From a virus, in IMG/VR virus record IMGVR_UViG_3300008450_000304, positions 1 to 29,894 of that record: a stretch of 29,894 bases of DNA, one strand, 5' to 3'. Numbering within the stretch: position 1 is the first letter of the stretch; each line of letters starts with the position of its first letter. The notes under the pieces were generated by a model that had not been told where the DNA came from, did not search any database, and worked only from the letters and a program-made list of their open reading frames with translations. Positions 7,365 through 15,165 of this stretch are shown piece by piece. The position numbers were made by a program, and so were the translations under genes.

Positions 7365-7404
7365 GGGCCGCGCGGCCGGGTGGCCCAAGCCCGCCGCGCG
7401 GCCC
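7365..7404 (+). terminator. 12-bp GC hairpin after the decoration gene
   Basis: GGGCCGCGCGGC (7365-7376) pairs perfectly with GCCGCGCGGCCC (7393-7404); the loop can add three more G-C pairs. No U-run follows. With the 6954-6986 hairpin it brackets the decoration gene, suggesting RNA stabilisation or attenuation steps in the head operon. Confidence 0.55.
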
Positions 7405-7419
7405 TGTGGCGGACCGACT

Positions 7420-7794
7420 ATGCAGGACATGATCGCCAAGGGTGCGGCCTGGTTCGACCAGCAACGGAAGGAACACCTTTCCGTGATGGTCGACTACCAA
7501 CCGACCGGGGCGATGTTCGCCAAGAGCGTCCACGCGACGATCGGTATGACGCGATGGGATTCGATGGATTCTGCCGGACAGATGATTCGGTTTGAGACGC
7601 GCGACTACTTCGTGAGTGTCGACGAGATGCGAGACAACCCGAAACGCGGCGACCGCATCCACGAGACCGACGCCGCCGGCACGCGGCGGACCTACGAGGT
7701 GATGGTGCCGGGCGGGGCAAACAACCCGTGGAGCTGGGCCGACCGCGGCCAGCGGATTCGCCGGATTCACACGCAGCTAGTGGAGAGTGACTGA
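7420..7794 (+). CDS. Head completion / head-tail joining protein
   Basis: 124 residues with a conserved layout seen in phages with gpT-like capsids: a start helix ([20 protein letters not shown]), then beta-rich [38 protein letters not shown], and the C-terminal [17 protein letters not shown]...RIHTQLV. Such proteins sit just after the capsid and decoration genes and are thought to close the head or join it to the tail (a neck role like lambda FII). No enzyme motif is present. Start ATG 7420; a second in-frame ATG lies at 7429 and the ribosome site is weak for both. The stop overlaps the next ATG (TGATG). Confidence 0.7.
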   Translation: MQDMIAKGAAWFDQQRKEHLSVMVDYQPTGAMFAKSVHATIGMTRWDSMDSAGQMIRFETRDYFVSVDEMRDNPKRGDRIHETDAAGTRRTYEVMVPGGANNPWSWADRGQRIRRIHTQLVESD

Positions 7795-8690
7795 TGCCGT
7801 TTTTCTCCATCAGCTCGCCGTCGAGCGGCAACGCGACGCAGCTCCAGGGCCAGCCGATCGCGGCGACCGCGCCGGCCACCGGAACGGTCCTCACCTACTC
7901 GGGCTCCGCCTGGGTGGCCTCGACCGGCGTCACCGGGCCGACCGGGCCTCACGGTGCCGACGGGCCGAAAATCTACAACGGCAGCGGCGCACCGTCATCC
8001 GCCCTCGGCGTGAGCGGCGACTTCTACCTCGACACCGGCAACTCCTACCTCTACGGCCCAAAGGCATCCGGCTCGTGGGGCGGCGGTATTTCGATCCAGG
8101 GCGGCCCGACGGGCCCGGCGGGCATGACCGGCCCGACGGGCAGCACCGGCCCGCAGTCCACCGTCACGGGGCCGACTGGTAGCACAGGCCCGACGGGATC
8201 AACCGGACCGCAGTCAACTATCACCGGGCCGACGGGGATCACTGGACCGACAGGCTCCACGGGGCCGCAGTCAACCGTTACCGGGCCGACCGGCCCGCAG
8301 TCGACCGTCACGGGCCCGACGGGCGTCACGGGGGCGACGGGCCCAAGCGGCGGCCCGACAGGCCCGACCGGATCGACCGGTCCAACGGGACCAGCGGCCA
8401 GGTCCGGTGCGAATGTCGAAACGCTCTCCGGCACAAAGACGCTGACCAGCACGAGCGACCGCTATCAGTTTCTCAACCCTAACGGAGTGGCCCGCGACGT
8501 AGTCCTGCCGACAGGCGTGTCCGCAGGATTCGACTTCGTGATCGCGGAAACGGAGAAAGTCGGCTGGGAACTGAACGTCAAAACCAACACGAGCACAGGC
8601 GTCGTGACGCTCGGTATTTACGAAGTAGCCAGACAGGCCCTCGTGGTCTACGACGGCACTAACTGGCGATCATTCACGCTCGCGGAATAA
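7794..8690 (+). CDS. Collagen-like virion fibre protein, copy 1
   Basis: 298 residues. The N-terminal 19 residues [19 protein letters not shown] are identical to those of the next gene and probably dock the fibre to the virion. A GDFYLDT...[10 protein letters not shown] module follows (residues about 63-97), then a collagen-like Gly-X-Y region (about 104-200) built from GPTG, GSTG and QSTVTGPTG units, and a globular C-terminal tip (about 205-298, ending [12 protein letters not shown]). The Gly-X-Y region should form a trimeric triple helix. Many threonines occupy the Y position. Likely role: head or tail fibre binding the host surface. GAGAGTG precedes the start. Confidence 0.82.
   Translation: MPFFSISSPSSGNATQLQGQPIAATAPATGTVLTYSGSAWVASTGVTGPTGPHGADGPKIYNGSGAPSSALGVSGDFYLDTGNSYLYGPKASGSWGGGISIQGGPTGPAGMTGPTGSTGPQSTVTGPTGSTGPTGSTGPQSTITGPTGITGPTGSTGPQSTVTGPTGPQSTVTGPTGVTGATGPSGGPTGPTGSTGPTGPAARSGANVETLSGTKTLTSTSDRYQFLNPNGVARDVVLPTGVSAGFDFVIAETEKVGWELNVKTNTSTGVVTLGIYEVARQALVVYDGTNWRSFTLAE
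8104..8400 (+). repeat. Collagen-like [13 protein letters not shown] coding repeats (fibre 1)
   Basis: Short tandem repeats of GGCCCGACGGGC-like units encode Gly-Pro-Thr and Gly-Ser-Thr triplets, interrupted by recurring CAGTC(A/G/C)AC(C/T) units that code QST. Codons vary between units, so the array is maintained at protein level and is not a recent expansion. Confidence 0.85.
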
Positions 8691-8695
8691 ATCAA

Positions 8696-9565
8696 ATGCC
8701 GTTCTTCTCGATCTCCAGCCCGTCGTCCGGCAACGCCACGCAGCTCCAGGGCCGCAACGTGTCGGCCACCGCACCGGCCACCGGGGCCGGGTTGTTCTGG
8801 AACGGCACGGCATGGGCACCGGGCAACGGGACGACCGGCCCGACCGGAGCACCAGGCCAGGACGGGGCCAAGTTCTATTCGGGATCGAGCGGGCCGACCG
8901 GCACCTTTGGGGCCAGCGGCGACTTCTGGCTCGACGTGAACGGCGGCGTGCTCTACGGGCCAAAGGCGAGCGGCTCGTGGGGAGCCGGCATCCAGCTGCA
9001 GGGCGGGCCGCAGGGGCCGACGGGAGCACAGTCGACAGTACCAGGCCCGACCGGGCCGACGGGGATTTCGAACGTCACCGGTCCGAGCGGCGTGACGGGT
9101 GCGACCGGGCCGACCGGCGCGACGGGCGTGACGGGGAGCCGTGGGGCGACGCTCCTGGCCGGCGAAGGGGCACCGCTGTCGGCCTATGGCGAAAACGGCG
9201 ATTGGTACATCGACACGGCGGCCGCGGACTTCTACGGGCCAAAGTCTGGCGGCACCTGGGGCACGCCGACGATCGACCTGCTGGCGATCACGGGGCCGAC
9301 GGGGGCCGCGTCGAGCGTGACCGGGCCGACTGGGCCTGTGTCGAGCGTCGCTGGGCCCACGGGAACCACTGGCCCTGCCAGCACTGTTACCGGTCCAACC
9401 GGATCCACTGGATCAAACGGACCAACTGGGGCAACTGGACCACAGTCTACGGTCACTGGGCCAACTGGCGCTACTGGCTCTACGGGAGCGACTGGAGCGA
9501 CCGGCGTGCTGCCCACGAACGCTAACTCGGCACTGAATCTGTACCTCTGGAGCACGTTTCGCTAA
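8696..9565 (+). CDS. Collagen-like virion fibre protein, copy 2
   Basis: 289 residues, a paralogue of the preceding gene with the same first 19 residues and a similar stretch to about residue 100. It carries two GD(F/W)(Y/W)xD...YGPK..G.WG modules (about 63-97 and 156-189), separated by a first Gly-X-Y block (about 104-150) and followed by a second (about 199-270). The C-terminus is short (VLPTNANSALNLYLWSTFR), unlike the larger tip of copy 1. It may form a second fibre type, or assemble together with copy 1. The stop overlaps the next start (TAATG). Confidence 0.82.
   Translation: MPFFSISSPSSGNATQLQGRNVSATAPATGAGLFWNGTAWAPGNGTTGPTGAPGQDGAKFYSGSSGPTGTFGASGDFWLDVNGGVLYGPKASGSWGAGIQLQGGPQGPTGAQSTVPGPTGPTGISNVTGPSGVTGATGPTGATGVTGSRGATLLAGEGAPLSAYGENGDWYIDTAAADFYGPKSGGTWGTPTIDLLAITGPTGAASSVTGPTGPVSSVAGPTGTTGPASTVTGPTGSTGSNGPTGATGPQSTVTGPTGATGSTGATGATGVLPTNANSALNLYLWSTFR
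9004..9513 (+). repeat. Collagen-like coding repeats (fibre 2, two blocks)
   Basis: Two Gly-X-Y coding blocks, about 9004-9145 and 9289-9513, flank a globular module. Units are GPTG, GATG, GSTG and SSVTGPTG. The second block becomes visibly less GC-rich towards its 3' end (ACTGGATCAACTGG-type units), the first sign of the composition change that continues into the next two genes. Confidence 0.8.
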
Positions 9566-9948
9566 TGGCTACCTCACCATCATTTGCCGTCACTCCGCGC
9601 ATTGGTTCCGCGTCGATCTCAACGGCTGAAACCAGCCTTACAGCACCAACTTCAGTCGGCACGCTTATGACTGGCGTAAGTGCCGGAACCCGTGTCGCGG
9701 AAATCGTTGTCAAGTGCGCTGCGACTTCGGCGGCCGCGCTCGTGCGCGTTTTTCTTTACGACGGCACGACGTATTTCCTGTTCGATGAAATTACGGTCGC
9801 AGCCGCAACGAGCAGCAGCACCGCAGCGACGACGCGAGTTAGCTCGCGATACGACAACCTGATCCTGCCCTCATCGTCGTGGTCGGTGTGCGTTGCAACG
9901 ACGATCGCGCAGGCAACTCACGTCACGGCGCTGGCGGCTGACCTGTGA
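9565..9948 (+). CDS. Small virion-associated protein, beta-rich
   Basis: 127 residues, dominated by Ala, Ser, Thr and Val, with alternating strands (RVAEIVVKCAATSAAALVRVFLYDGTTYFLFDEITVAAAT) that suggest a beta sandwich. Similar small proteins occur beside fibre genes in many phages and are presumably fibre-associated, but no function is established from sequence. It overlaps the fibre stop (TAATG) and the following gene (GTGA), so the genes are co-translated. A role as a capping or adaptor protein for the collagen fibres is a guess. Confidence 0.6.
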   Translation: MATSPSFAVTPRIGSASISTAETSLTAPTSVGTLMTGVSAGTRVAEIVVKCAATSAAALVRVFLYDGTTYFLFDEITVAAATSSSTAATTRVSSRYDNLILPSSSWSVCVATTIAQATHVTALAADL

Positions 9949-10862
9949 ACGACGGCGTACTTCCGCAAGGCAAATTGCCTGCATCGCTTCCGGGTGCGTT
10001 GCTTGGGAGCCCAGATCCGGTTCCGATGCCGGATGACTACTGGCACTACGAGGCCGCGGATTGGCGTCGTCGCGTGCGCGAAAACGGTGGCACTGTCAGC
10101 CGGCAAACAATGGCGGCCGTCTCCAGGCTTTGCGTCGCCATTGAATCGGCCGGCATTCGCGACCGTTTTTACCGCGTGAATCTCTTCTGCGGAAACTCGG
10201 ATGCGTCATTGGCAGCCGTGCGGACCCCACTTTTCAGAGGGCCGTCGCTGACGGGGACGCAGTACGGGAACGCGACGGATACGAACGTCAACTTCGTCGC
10301 AGGCGACTACGCAGAGACGGGGGCTAGCGGGGGGTTAACTGCAAACGGCTCTAAATGGCTTGCTACAGGCGTGTCACCGGCGAACATGCCTAGCGTCGCA
10401 ACAGGTCATCTTGCCGCGTATTCGCGGCCAGCCGTCATTGGTCCCGGCGTACGATACTTTTTAGGTACGTACGATAATGCAAGTAACATTTACGGTATTC
10501 GTGCGATTGAAGATGCTGGAAATCGATCTGTACAAGGATTTTGGAGTGCGTTTGCGGGCGCAAGTGTAGTTACTGGATCGCCGCAACCGGGCGGATTTTG
10601 GTTAACGAATCGTGCGTCAAGTACGCTTCTAACTTTAAGCAGAAACGCAAATATTGTTGCGACAACTACCGCGCCTGTAACACCGGCTGTTTTTTCACAA
10701 GATTTTTATGTTTTTGCTTTAGGTCAAAACAACACCGGCACAGGCCGCTTAAATCATACTTTACGTGGGTACTCCATTGGTGCCGCGATGACTGACACAC
10801 AAACCCTCGCCTACAACACGGCCATGCAGACCTTCCAAACCGCTCTTGGGAGGCAAGCATGA
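9945..10862 (+). CDS. Adhesin-like fibre/tip protein with an AT-rich 3' half
   Basis: 305 residues, starting at a GTG that overlaps the previous stop (GTGA). The N-terminal about 60 residues (PDPVPMPDDYWHYEAADWRRRVRENGGTVS) look like a docking part common to phage structural proteins. The rest is Gly, Ser, Thr and Asn rich (GGFWLTNRASSTLLTLSRN, GYSIGAAMTD) like a jelly-roll or lectin-like receptor-binding domain. Hand count over 10441-10800 gives 166 G+C of 360 (46%), against about 65% in neighbours, with codons such as TTT, TTA and GTA that are rare elsewhere. Recent acquisition of the tip domain is the likely explanation. Confidence 0.7.
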   Translation: MNDGVLPQGKLPASLPGALLGSPDPVPMPDDYWHYEAADWRRRVRENGGTVSRQTMAAVSRLCVAIESAGIRDRFYRVNLFCGNSDASLAAVRTPLFRGPSLTGTQYGNATDTNVNFVAGDYAETGASGGLTANGSKWLATGVSPANMPSVATGHLAAYSRPAVIGPGVRYFLGTYDNASNIYGIRAIEDAGNRSVQGFWSAFAGASVVTGSPQPGGFWLTNRASSTLLTLSRNANIVATTTAPVTPAVFSQDFYVFALGQNNTGTGRLNHTLRGYSIGAAMTDTQTLAYNTAMQTFQTALGRQA

Positions 10863-11173
10863 CCCTCCAAGACATCACACTGCCTGTGACCTACGAATGG
10901 GGACAGCAGCACGCCCTGCTGTTCTCGCCGCAGTTGGCGCAGCGGCTCGCGGAACTGCACGCCGAGTTCGGCCGACCCGATTGCATCGCCATGCCGACGC
11001 GACTTACCGATGGGCGTCTCATGCTCTCTGCCGACATCCTCACGGCCGTCGAACCCGGCGGCTGGCTGCATGAGATGTGGGAGGCGGCGGACAAGTCGGT
11101 TCTGTTGCCAAACGTCGAGGTGATCCCGTGGGCCGATGCCGTGGCCTTGCTGCCGCCCGGCGACGCCGAATAG
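10859..11173 (+). CDS. Small protein, unknown function
   Basis: 104 residues, ATGA overlap with the preceding gene. GC content returns to the high level of the phage here. It begins MTLQDITLPVTYEWGQQHALLFSPQLAQRLAELHAEFG and ends in a Pro/Ala tail; no transmembrane segment, signal or catalytic motif is visible. I do not recognise the family. Because it is coupled to the adhesin-like gene and followed by the glycan cassette, it may be a fibre assembly factor, but the sequence does not show it. Confidence 0.65.
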   Translation: MTLQDITLPVTYEWGQQHALLFSPQLAQRLAELHAEFGRPDCIAMPTRLTDGRLMLSADILTAVEPGGWLHEMWEAADKSVLLPNVEVIPWADAVALLPPGDAE

Positions 11174-11213
11174 CCATCTTGCCGCCCATTCCGGTTGGTG
11201 TACGAATGTCCCT

Positions 11214-12248
11214 ATGATCCACCACCTGCACGCCATCGCTGCACACGCCTTCTACTGCGGGGAGCTGGAGGCCGGCAGGCGGGCGTGCGAAGCCCTCCTG
11301 CGGCACGAGCTGCCGCCGGGCCTGGAGCCGCTCGTGCGACGAAACCGGACTTGGTACACGCACCGCCTCGACGAGCTGGCGAGCACGCGATTCGTGCGGC
11401 TCGACATTGAGCCGGCATACCCAGGTTGGTCGCTGTTCAACCCGTCGATCCTGGCCGCCGATGCCGGCTGGATCGTCAGCGTGCGATCCAGCAACTACGC
11501 GATCGTCAACGGGTCCTATGAGATGCCGGCCGCCGACAACGGCGTGATCCGCACCGAAAACGTCCTGCTCGCACTCGACGACGACCTCGTGCCCGGCCAG
11601 GCCGAGCAGATTCCGGCCAACTACGAGCGGACCGACTTCCCGGTCGACGGCCTGGAGGACGTGCGGCTCAACCGCATCGACGGCACGCTCGCCATTTCGG
11701 CCACGATTCGCAACATGGCACCGCATGACGGGACGTGCCGGATCGCCACCGGGTATTTCGATAGCCTGACCTGCCGGGCAACGCCGAGCGGCCGGCACGA
11801 AAAGAACTGGATGCCGCTCGTCGGCCGCCGCCGCTGGCTCTACTCGTGCCACGACGAGGGGCACGTCGCCACCGTCGAGGCCGACGGCGACTCATGGCAG
11901 GTGACGCGGCACGCGGCATCCCCGCGGATCGCCGCGGGCTTCCGCGGCGGCTCGCAGCTCGTGCCGATCGACGGCGGCCGGTGGCTCGCCATCGTCCATG
12001 AGGTCGCCGAGGACGAAGGCCGCCGCATCTACGAGCACCGATTCGTGGCGTTCGACGAGGCCGCCGATTGGGCGATATGCGGCATTTCCCTGCCGTTCGC
12101 GTTTCGTGAATTGCGGGCGATCGAGTTCGCCGCCGGCCTGGCCCGCAAGGGCGACCGGCTCGTGGCCTCGTTTGGCGTCCGCGACGCCGAGGCGTGGCTG
12201 GTGGAAATGACGCTGCCCGAGGTCCGCAACCTGCTGGTGAAACCGTGA
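11214..12248 (+). CDS. Five-bladed beta-propeller protein, glycan-acting (GH130/GH43-like fold)
   Basis: 344 residues from the ATG at 11214; the longer frame to 11136 overlaps the previous gene and is less convincing. Motifs recur at blade spacing: SLFNPSILA, RTENVLLALDDDL, EDVRLNRIDGTLAISATI, EKNWMPLVGRRRWLYS and GFRGGSQLVPIDGGRWLAIVHEV, followed by YEHRFVAFD. This pattern is typical of the propellers of GH130-type phosphorylases and related sugar-processing proteins, often found beside glycosyltransferases. A short N-terminal helical part (HAIAAHAFYCGELEAGRRACEALL) resembles a TPR. The next two genes, coupled by GTGA and ATGA, are a methyltransferase and a glycosyltransferase. The substrate is unknown. 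Confidence 0.65.
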   Translation: MIHHLHAIAAHAFYCGELEAGRRACEALLRHELPPGLEPLVRRNRTWYTHRLDELASTRFVRLDIEPAYPGWSLFNPSILAADAGWIVSVRSSNYAIVNGSYEMPAADNGVIRTENVLLALDDDLVPGQAEQIPANYERTDFPVDGLEDVRLNRIDGTLAISATIRNMAPHDGTCRIATGYFDSLTCRATPSGRHEKNWMPLVGRRRWLYSCHDEGHVATVEADGDSWQVTRHAASPRIAAGFRGGSQLVPIDGGRWLAIVHEVAEDEGRRIYEHRFVAFDEAADWAICGISLPFAFRELRAIEFAAGLARKGDRLVASFGVRDAEAWLVEMTLPEVRNLLVKP

Positions 12249-12802
12249 CGACCATGACGCTCCGCACCTACGACCAGGCCAAGGCCCTGCTGGAGGCAAA
12301 CTGGCGGGAGCACGACTGGTTCTACTGCGACACGCGCGTGATCGGGCATTACGCGATGAAGGCGGCGATTTGCCAGCGGTACAACCCGCGCCGCGTCATA
12401 GAGATCGGCACCCGCTGCGGCTACTCGCTGCTCGTGTTCAACGCGGTCGCCCCGCGGGCCAGCTTCTTGTGCATCGACGGGTGCATGGATGCCGACTCCC
12501 TTGATTGCCTGGCTCATGCCAAACACTTGATCCAGCGGCACCAAATCGAGGCCGACCTGGTGGTGGTCGACTCGCACGCGATCAAGAGCCTGCCGCGGGC
12601 GTGCTTTGCTCATGTCGACGGCGACCATAGCTTCGCCGGGGCCCTGGCCGACCTACGGCTCGTGGCCCACTGCCGGGCGATCCTCGCTGACGATTGCTGC
12701 AATCCAGAAGTGGCGCGGGCGGTCGACGTGTTCAGCCGCGAGGCCAACCGCCAGGTCGAATACATCAACGACGGCCTCCGCCGCGTGGCGGTGCTGACAT
12801 GA
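12245..12802 (+). CDS. Class I SAM-dependent methyltransferase
   Basis: 185 residues from a GTG overlapping the previous stop (GTGA); an ATG at 12254 is an alternative. RVIEIGTRCGYSLLVFNAVAP is the SAM-binding glycine loop, FLCIDGCMD the acidic second strand, and FAHVDGDHSFAGALADLRLV the motif typical of the Methyltransf_24 group, many members of which act on sugars or small molecules beside glycosyltransferases. The C-terminus ends VEYINDGLRRVAVLT. In this operon it probably methylates a glycan made or transferred by the neighbouring enzymes. It overlaps the glycosyltransferase start by ATGA. Confidence 0.75.
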   Translation: MTTMTLRTYDQAKALLEANWREHDWFYCDTRVIGHYAMKAAICQRYNPRRVIEIGTRCGYSLLVFNAVAPRASFLCIDGCMDADSLDCLAHAKHLIQRHQIEADLVVVDSHAIKSLPRACFAHVDGDHSFAGALADLRLVAHCRAILADDCCNPEVARAVDVFSREANRQVEYINDGLRRVAVLT

Positions 12803-13854
12803 AAATCGGCATCTACGCTCTCGCCAAGAATGAGGCCGCCAACGTCGCCGCCTGGGAGGCGTCCTGCCGCGACGCCGACGTGCGGGTCGTCACCGATACC
12901 GGCTCGACCGACGATACCGTCGAGCTGCTCCAGGCGGCCGGCGTGACCGTGGCTCGCGGGTCGCCGGTGCCGTGGCGGTGGGACGATGCCCACAACCTTT
13001 CGCTCTACCATCTGCCGGCCGACCTGGACGTGGCGATCCGGCTCGACATGGATGAAGTGCTCGATCCCGGCTGGCGGGCGGCCCTGGAGGCCGCTTGGAC
13101 GCCGGCCACGACGAAAGGCCGGTATTTCTACCAGTGGAGCGACGCCGTCCGGTTCCTCTCGGACCGCGTCCACCGGCGGGCCGGCTATCGCTGGGTGGGG
13201 GCGACGCACGAGGGCCTGTCGTGCTGGTCCGGCGACGAGGTCCAGACGCAGCTCGACGGGTTCACGATCCGGCACTTTCGCCAGCCCGGCAAGGCCCACA
13301 AGAGCGACCTGACGCTGCTCCGCCAGGCGGTCCGCGAGAATCCCCTGGACGTGCGGATGCACTGGTATCTCGCCCGCGAGCTGGACTATGCCAGCGACCC
13401 CGAGGCCATCGAGGCTTTCGACCGCTACCTGCGGCTCCCCGGCGGGGCGGCCACCGAGCGGGCGTATGCCTATCGCGTCCTCGCCAGGCTCCAGCCCGAG
13501 CAGCTCAAGCCCCGGCTCCTGGAGGCGATCATGGCCGCCCCCCGCGAGCCCGAGGCGTATCTGGCACTCGCGGAGATGGCGGAGCAGATGGGCGATTGGG
13601 TGTCGTGCCTTTACTACGCCCGCCATGCGTCGTTCTGTCCTGCGGATAGCCAGACGCACGCCAGCGACCCGCGGGCCTACGGGCCGCGAGCCCCTGACCT
13701 GGCGTGCATCGCGGCATCGAAACTCGACCTTTACCGCGAGGCCCTCCAGCACGCCCGCGAGGCTTTCCGCCGGGATCATGCCGACCGCCGGCTCGCCGGG
13801 AATCTCGCCCTCCTTGAACAGCTGACCCAGGAGAAAGGCCCCAAGGCCGCCTAG
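12799..13854 (+). CDS. Glycosyltransferase family 2 with a C-terminal TPR-like region
   Basis: 351 residues from the ATG overlapping the previous stop; the longer frame from 12694 is shadow. The N-terminal GT-A domain has AKNEAANV (9-16), DTGSTDDT (33-40) for nucleotide-sugar binding, and RLDMDEVLD (81-89) with the metal-binding acidic motif. The segment FTIRHFRQPGKAHKSD probably carries the catalytic-base region. From about residue 165 the protein is helical repeats (MHWYLARELDYASDPEAIEAFDRYLRLPG, YLALAEMAEQMGDWVSCLYYARHA) like TPRs, which often present protein substrates. Together with the neighbouring fibre genes this suggests glycosylation of a phage or host surface protein. Confidence 0.85.
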   Translation: MKIGIYALAKNEAANVAAWEASCRDADVRVVTDTGSTDDTVELLQAAGVTVARGSPVPWRWDDAHNLSLYHLPADLDVAIRLDMDEVLDPGWRAALEAAWTPATTKGRYFYQWSDAVRFLSDRVHRRAGYRWVGATHEGLSCWSGDEVQTQLDGFTIRHFRQPGKAHKSDLTLLRQAVRENPLDVRMHWYLARELDYASDPEAIEAFDRYLRLPGGAATERAYAYRVLARLQPEQLKPRLLEAIMAAPREPEAYLALAEMAEQMGDWVSCLYYARHASFCPADSQTHASDPRAYGPRAPDLACIAASKLDLYREALQHAREAFRRDHADRRLAGNLALLEQLTQEKGPKAA

Positions 13855-13856
13855 CC

Positions 13857-14330
13857 ATGCCCGATTCCATCGCCGTGCAAATTGCCGACTCCCTGGCTGA
13901 CGGCCTGACCGCCTACGCGTTCTCGGCACCTTACGAGTCCCTCGTCGCCAGGCGGCTCTATGTTCCCGACTACGATGGGCCGGACCTGCGGACGCTCAAG
14001 GTGAGCGTCGTGCCGGGCACGATCGAGAGCGAGCGGTCTGCGCGCGGGCAGGATTTGTTCACGCACGAGGTCGTCGTCGTGATCGGCAAGCTCGTGGACG
14101 GCAGCAACGCCGAGGTCGACCAGCTGGCGAATCTCGCCGAGGAGATCATGGACGCGATCCGCAGCGAGTTGCTGACGATGCCGGGGATGCCAGAAAACGC
14201 CCGGTATTTCGGTGCGACAATGGAGACGACGTTTGATCGCGACGCCCTAACGGATCGCCGCGTGTTCCTGGCACAGATCGGCGTGACGTATCGCGTGCCG
14301 CGGGACCATCTAACTCCAACGGGGCCGTAG
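13857..14330 (+). CDS. Tail terminator / neck-like protein
   Basis: 157 residues beginning two bases after the glycosyltransferase stop. An N-terminal helix (SIAVQIADSLADGLTAYAF) is followed by beta strands (LKVSVVPGTIESERSARG, HEVVVVIGKLV), a long helix (EVDQLANLAEEIMDAIRSELL) and a final strand pair (VFLAQIGVTYRVP). This alpha/beta arrangement and its place before the tail-tube genes fit tail terminator or neck proteins that join the tail to the head in siphoviruses. No diagnostic motif supports it, so it remains a position-based call. Confidence 0.6.
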   Translation: MPDSIAVQIADSLADGLTAYAFSAPYESLVARRLYVPDYDGPDLRTLKVSVVPGTIESERSARGQDLFTHEVVVVIGKLVDGSNAEVDQLANLAEEIMDAIRSELLTMPGMPENARYFGATMETTFDRDALTDRRVFLAQIGVTYRVPRDHLTPTGP

Positions 14331-14332
14331 TC

Positions 14333-15103
14333 ATGGCGATTTTCCCGACGGGCCAGCTAATGCCGAGCATGGGGGGCGGGTTCCGCATCCCCGGCGTCGC
14401 CATGCGGGCGACGGTCAATAACTTTTTCGATCGAGCGGCCGTAAAAAACGCTTTGTCGAACATGGAGTACCGTGCGCTAAGCAAGGGCTCCATGCGGATC
14501 AAGGACTACGCGAAGCGGTCGATCAAGAAGATGGGCATGGCAAAGCCCAAGCTCAAGATCATGCGGGCCGACCCCAACATGACGCTCCGCGACGCCGCTC
14601 GGGTTCCGGGGCTACGAAAGAACACCAGGGACGCGATTATCCAACGGGTTCGCGAGATCAAGACCAGGCCGCCGTCCGCTCCAGGCACGCCGCCGCATAC
14701 GCACGTTCCATACGGCCATATGCTCGGCTTCCGCCGCAATCTGTGGAACTTCTACGACCCAGTGACGCACTCGGCGGTCGTTGGGCCGTCGCAAAAGGGA
14801 AAGATGCTGCCCTACCTGCACGAGTTCGGCGGGAGCCAGATGCTTGAGCGGTGGGACTACGTCCCCCAGTTTCCTCGTGCCTACAACAATCCGATCGTCT
14901 GGCGGCTACCCGTCGGCCAGCAACCCCGCAACACGGCCAAGTGGGCTCACAGCGGGCGATCGCCAAAACGCTTTACCTACCCCGCACGCCCATTCATGCA
15001 GCCCGCTCTGCGGAAGGCGATCAGCAGGGGCGACCTGGCAAAACCGTTTTTCGGGCAGTTCAAGGCTGCGATCGGACCGCGGGCCGGGCTCGGCAACATC
15101 TAA
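14333..15103 (+). CDS. Neck / virion morphogenesis protein, HK97 gp10-like
   Basis: 256 residues. The basic N-terminal helical region (NMEYRALSKGSMRIKDYAKRSIKKMG) is followed by PPSAPGTPPHTHVPYG, VVGPSQKGKMLPYLHEFGG and YPARPFMQPALRKAI. The combination of a P-G-x-P-P segment, HEFGG and the R-P-F-M-x-P-A-L ending is characteristic of phage tail completion proteins such as HK97 gp10 and phage virion morphogenesis proteins, which complete the connector or tail. A single codon gap separates it from the previous gene. The next intergenic space holds promoter-like site 3. Confidence 0.75.
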   Translation: MAIFPTGQLMPSMGGGFRIPGVAMRATVNNFFDRAAVKNALSNMEYRALSKGSMRIKDYAKRSIKKMGMAKPKLKIMRADPNMTLRDAARVPGLRKNTRDAIIQRVREIKTRPPSAPGTPPHTHVPYGHMLGFRRNLWNFYDPVTHSAVVGPSQKGKMLPYLHEFGGSQMLERWDYVPQFPRAYNNPIVWRLPVGQQPRNTAKWAHSGRSPKRFTYPARPFMQPALRKAISRGDLAKPFFGQFKAAIGPRAGLGNI

Positions 15104-15108
15104 TTGCG

Positions 15109-15126
15109 GTATACTGACGTACAGGT
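15109..15126 (+). promoter_or_regulatory. Late promoter-like element, site 3 (degenerate)
   Basis: GTATAC-TGAC-GTACAGGT: it keeps GTNNAC-N4-GTACA but not the final NTA of sites 1, 2 and 4. The overlapping TATACT (15110-15115) also resembles a -10 hexamer. It ends 39 nt before the tail-tube ATG at 15166, the same distance as sites 1 and 2. Confidence 0.4.
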
Positions 15127-15165
15127 AGGCGATTTCCGCCCCGACGCACAGGAGCAACCGCACAG

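Noticed and set aside
10541-10795. Cys-rich reading frame (ECVCGRKC..GRIL) that resembles the C-terminus of the Cys-rich protein at 28104 (ECVCGRTC..GRIL)
   Set aside because: It lies in another frame of the adhesin-like gene, whose own reading (GGFWLTNRASSTLL) is typical of a structural protein, and there is no credible start or ribosome site. The similarity is striking but probably coincidental.
9945-10862. Diversity-generating retroelement target in the adhesin-like gene
   Set aside because: No reverse transcriptase or template repeat is seen in the window; the composition change is better explained by recombination.
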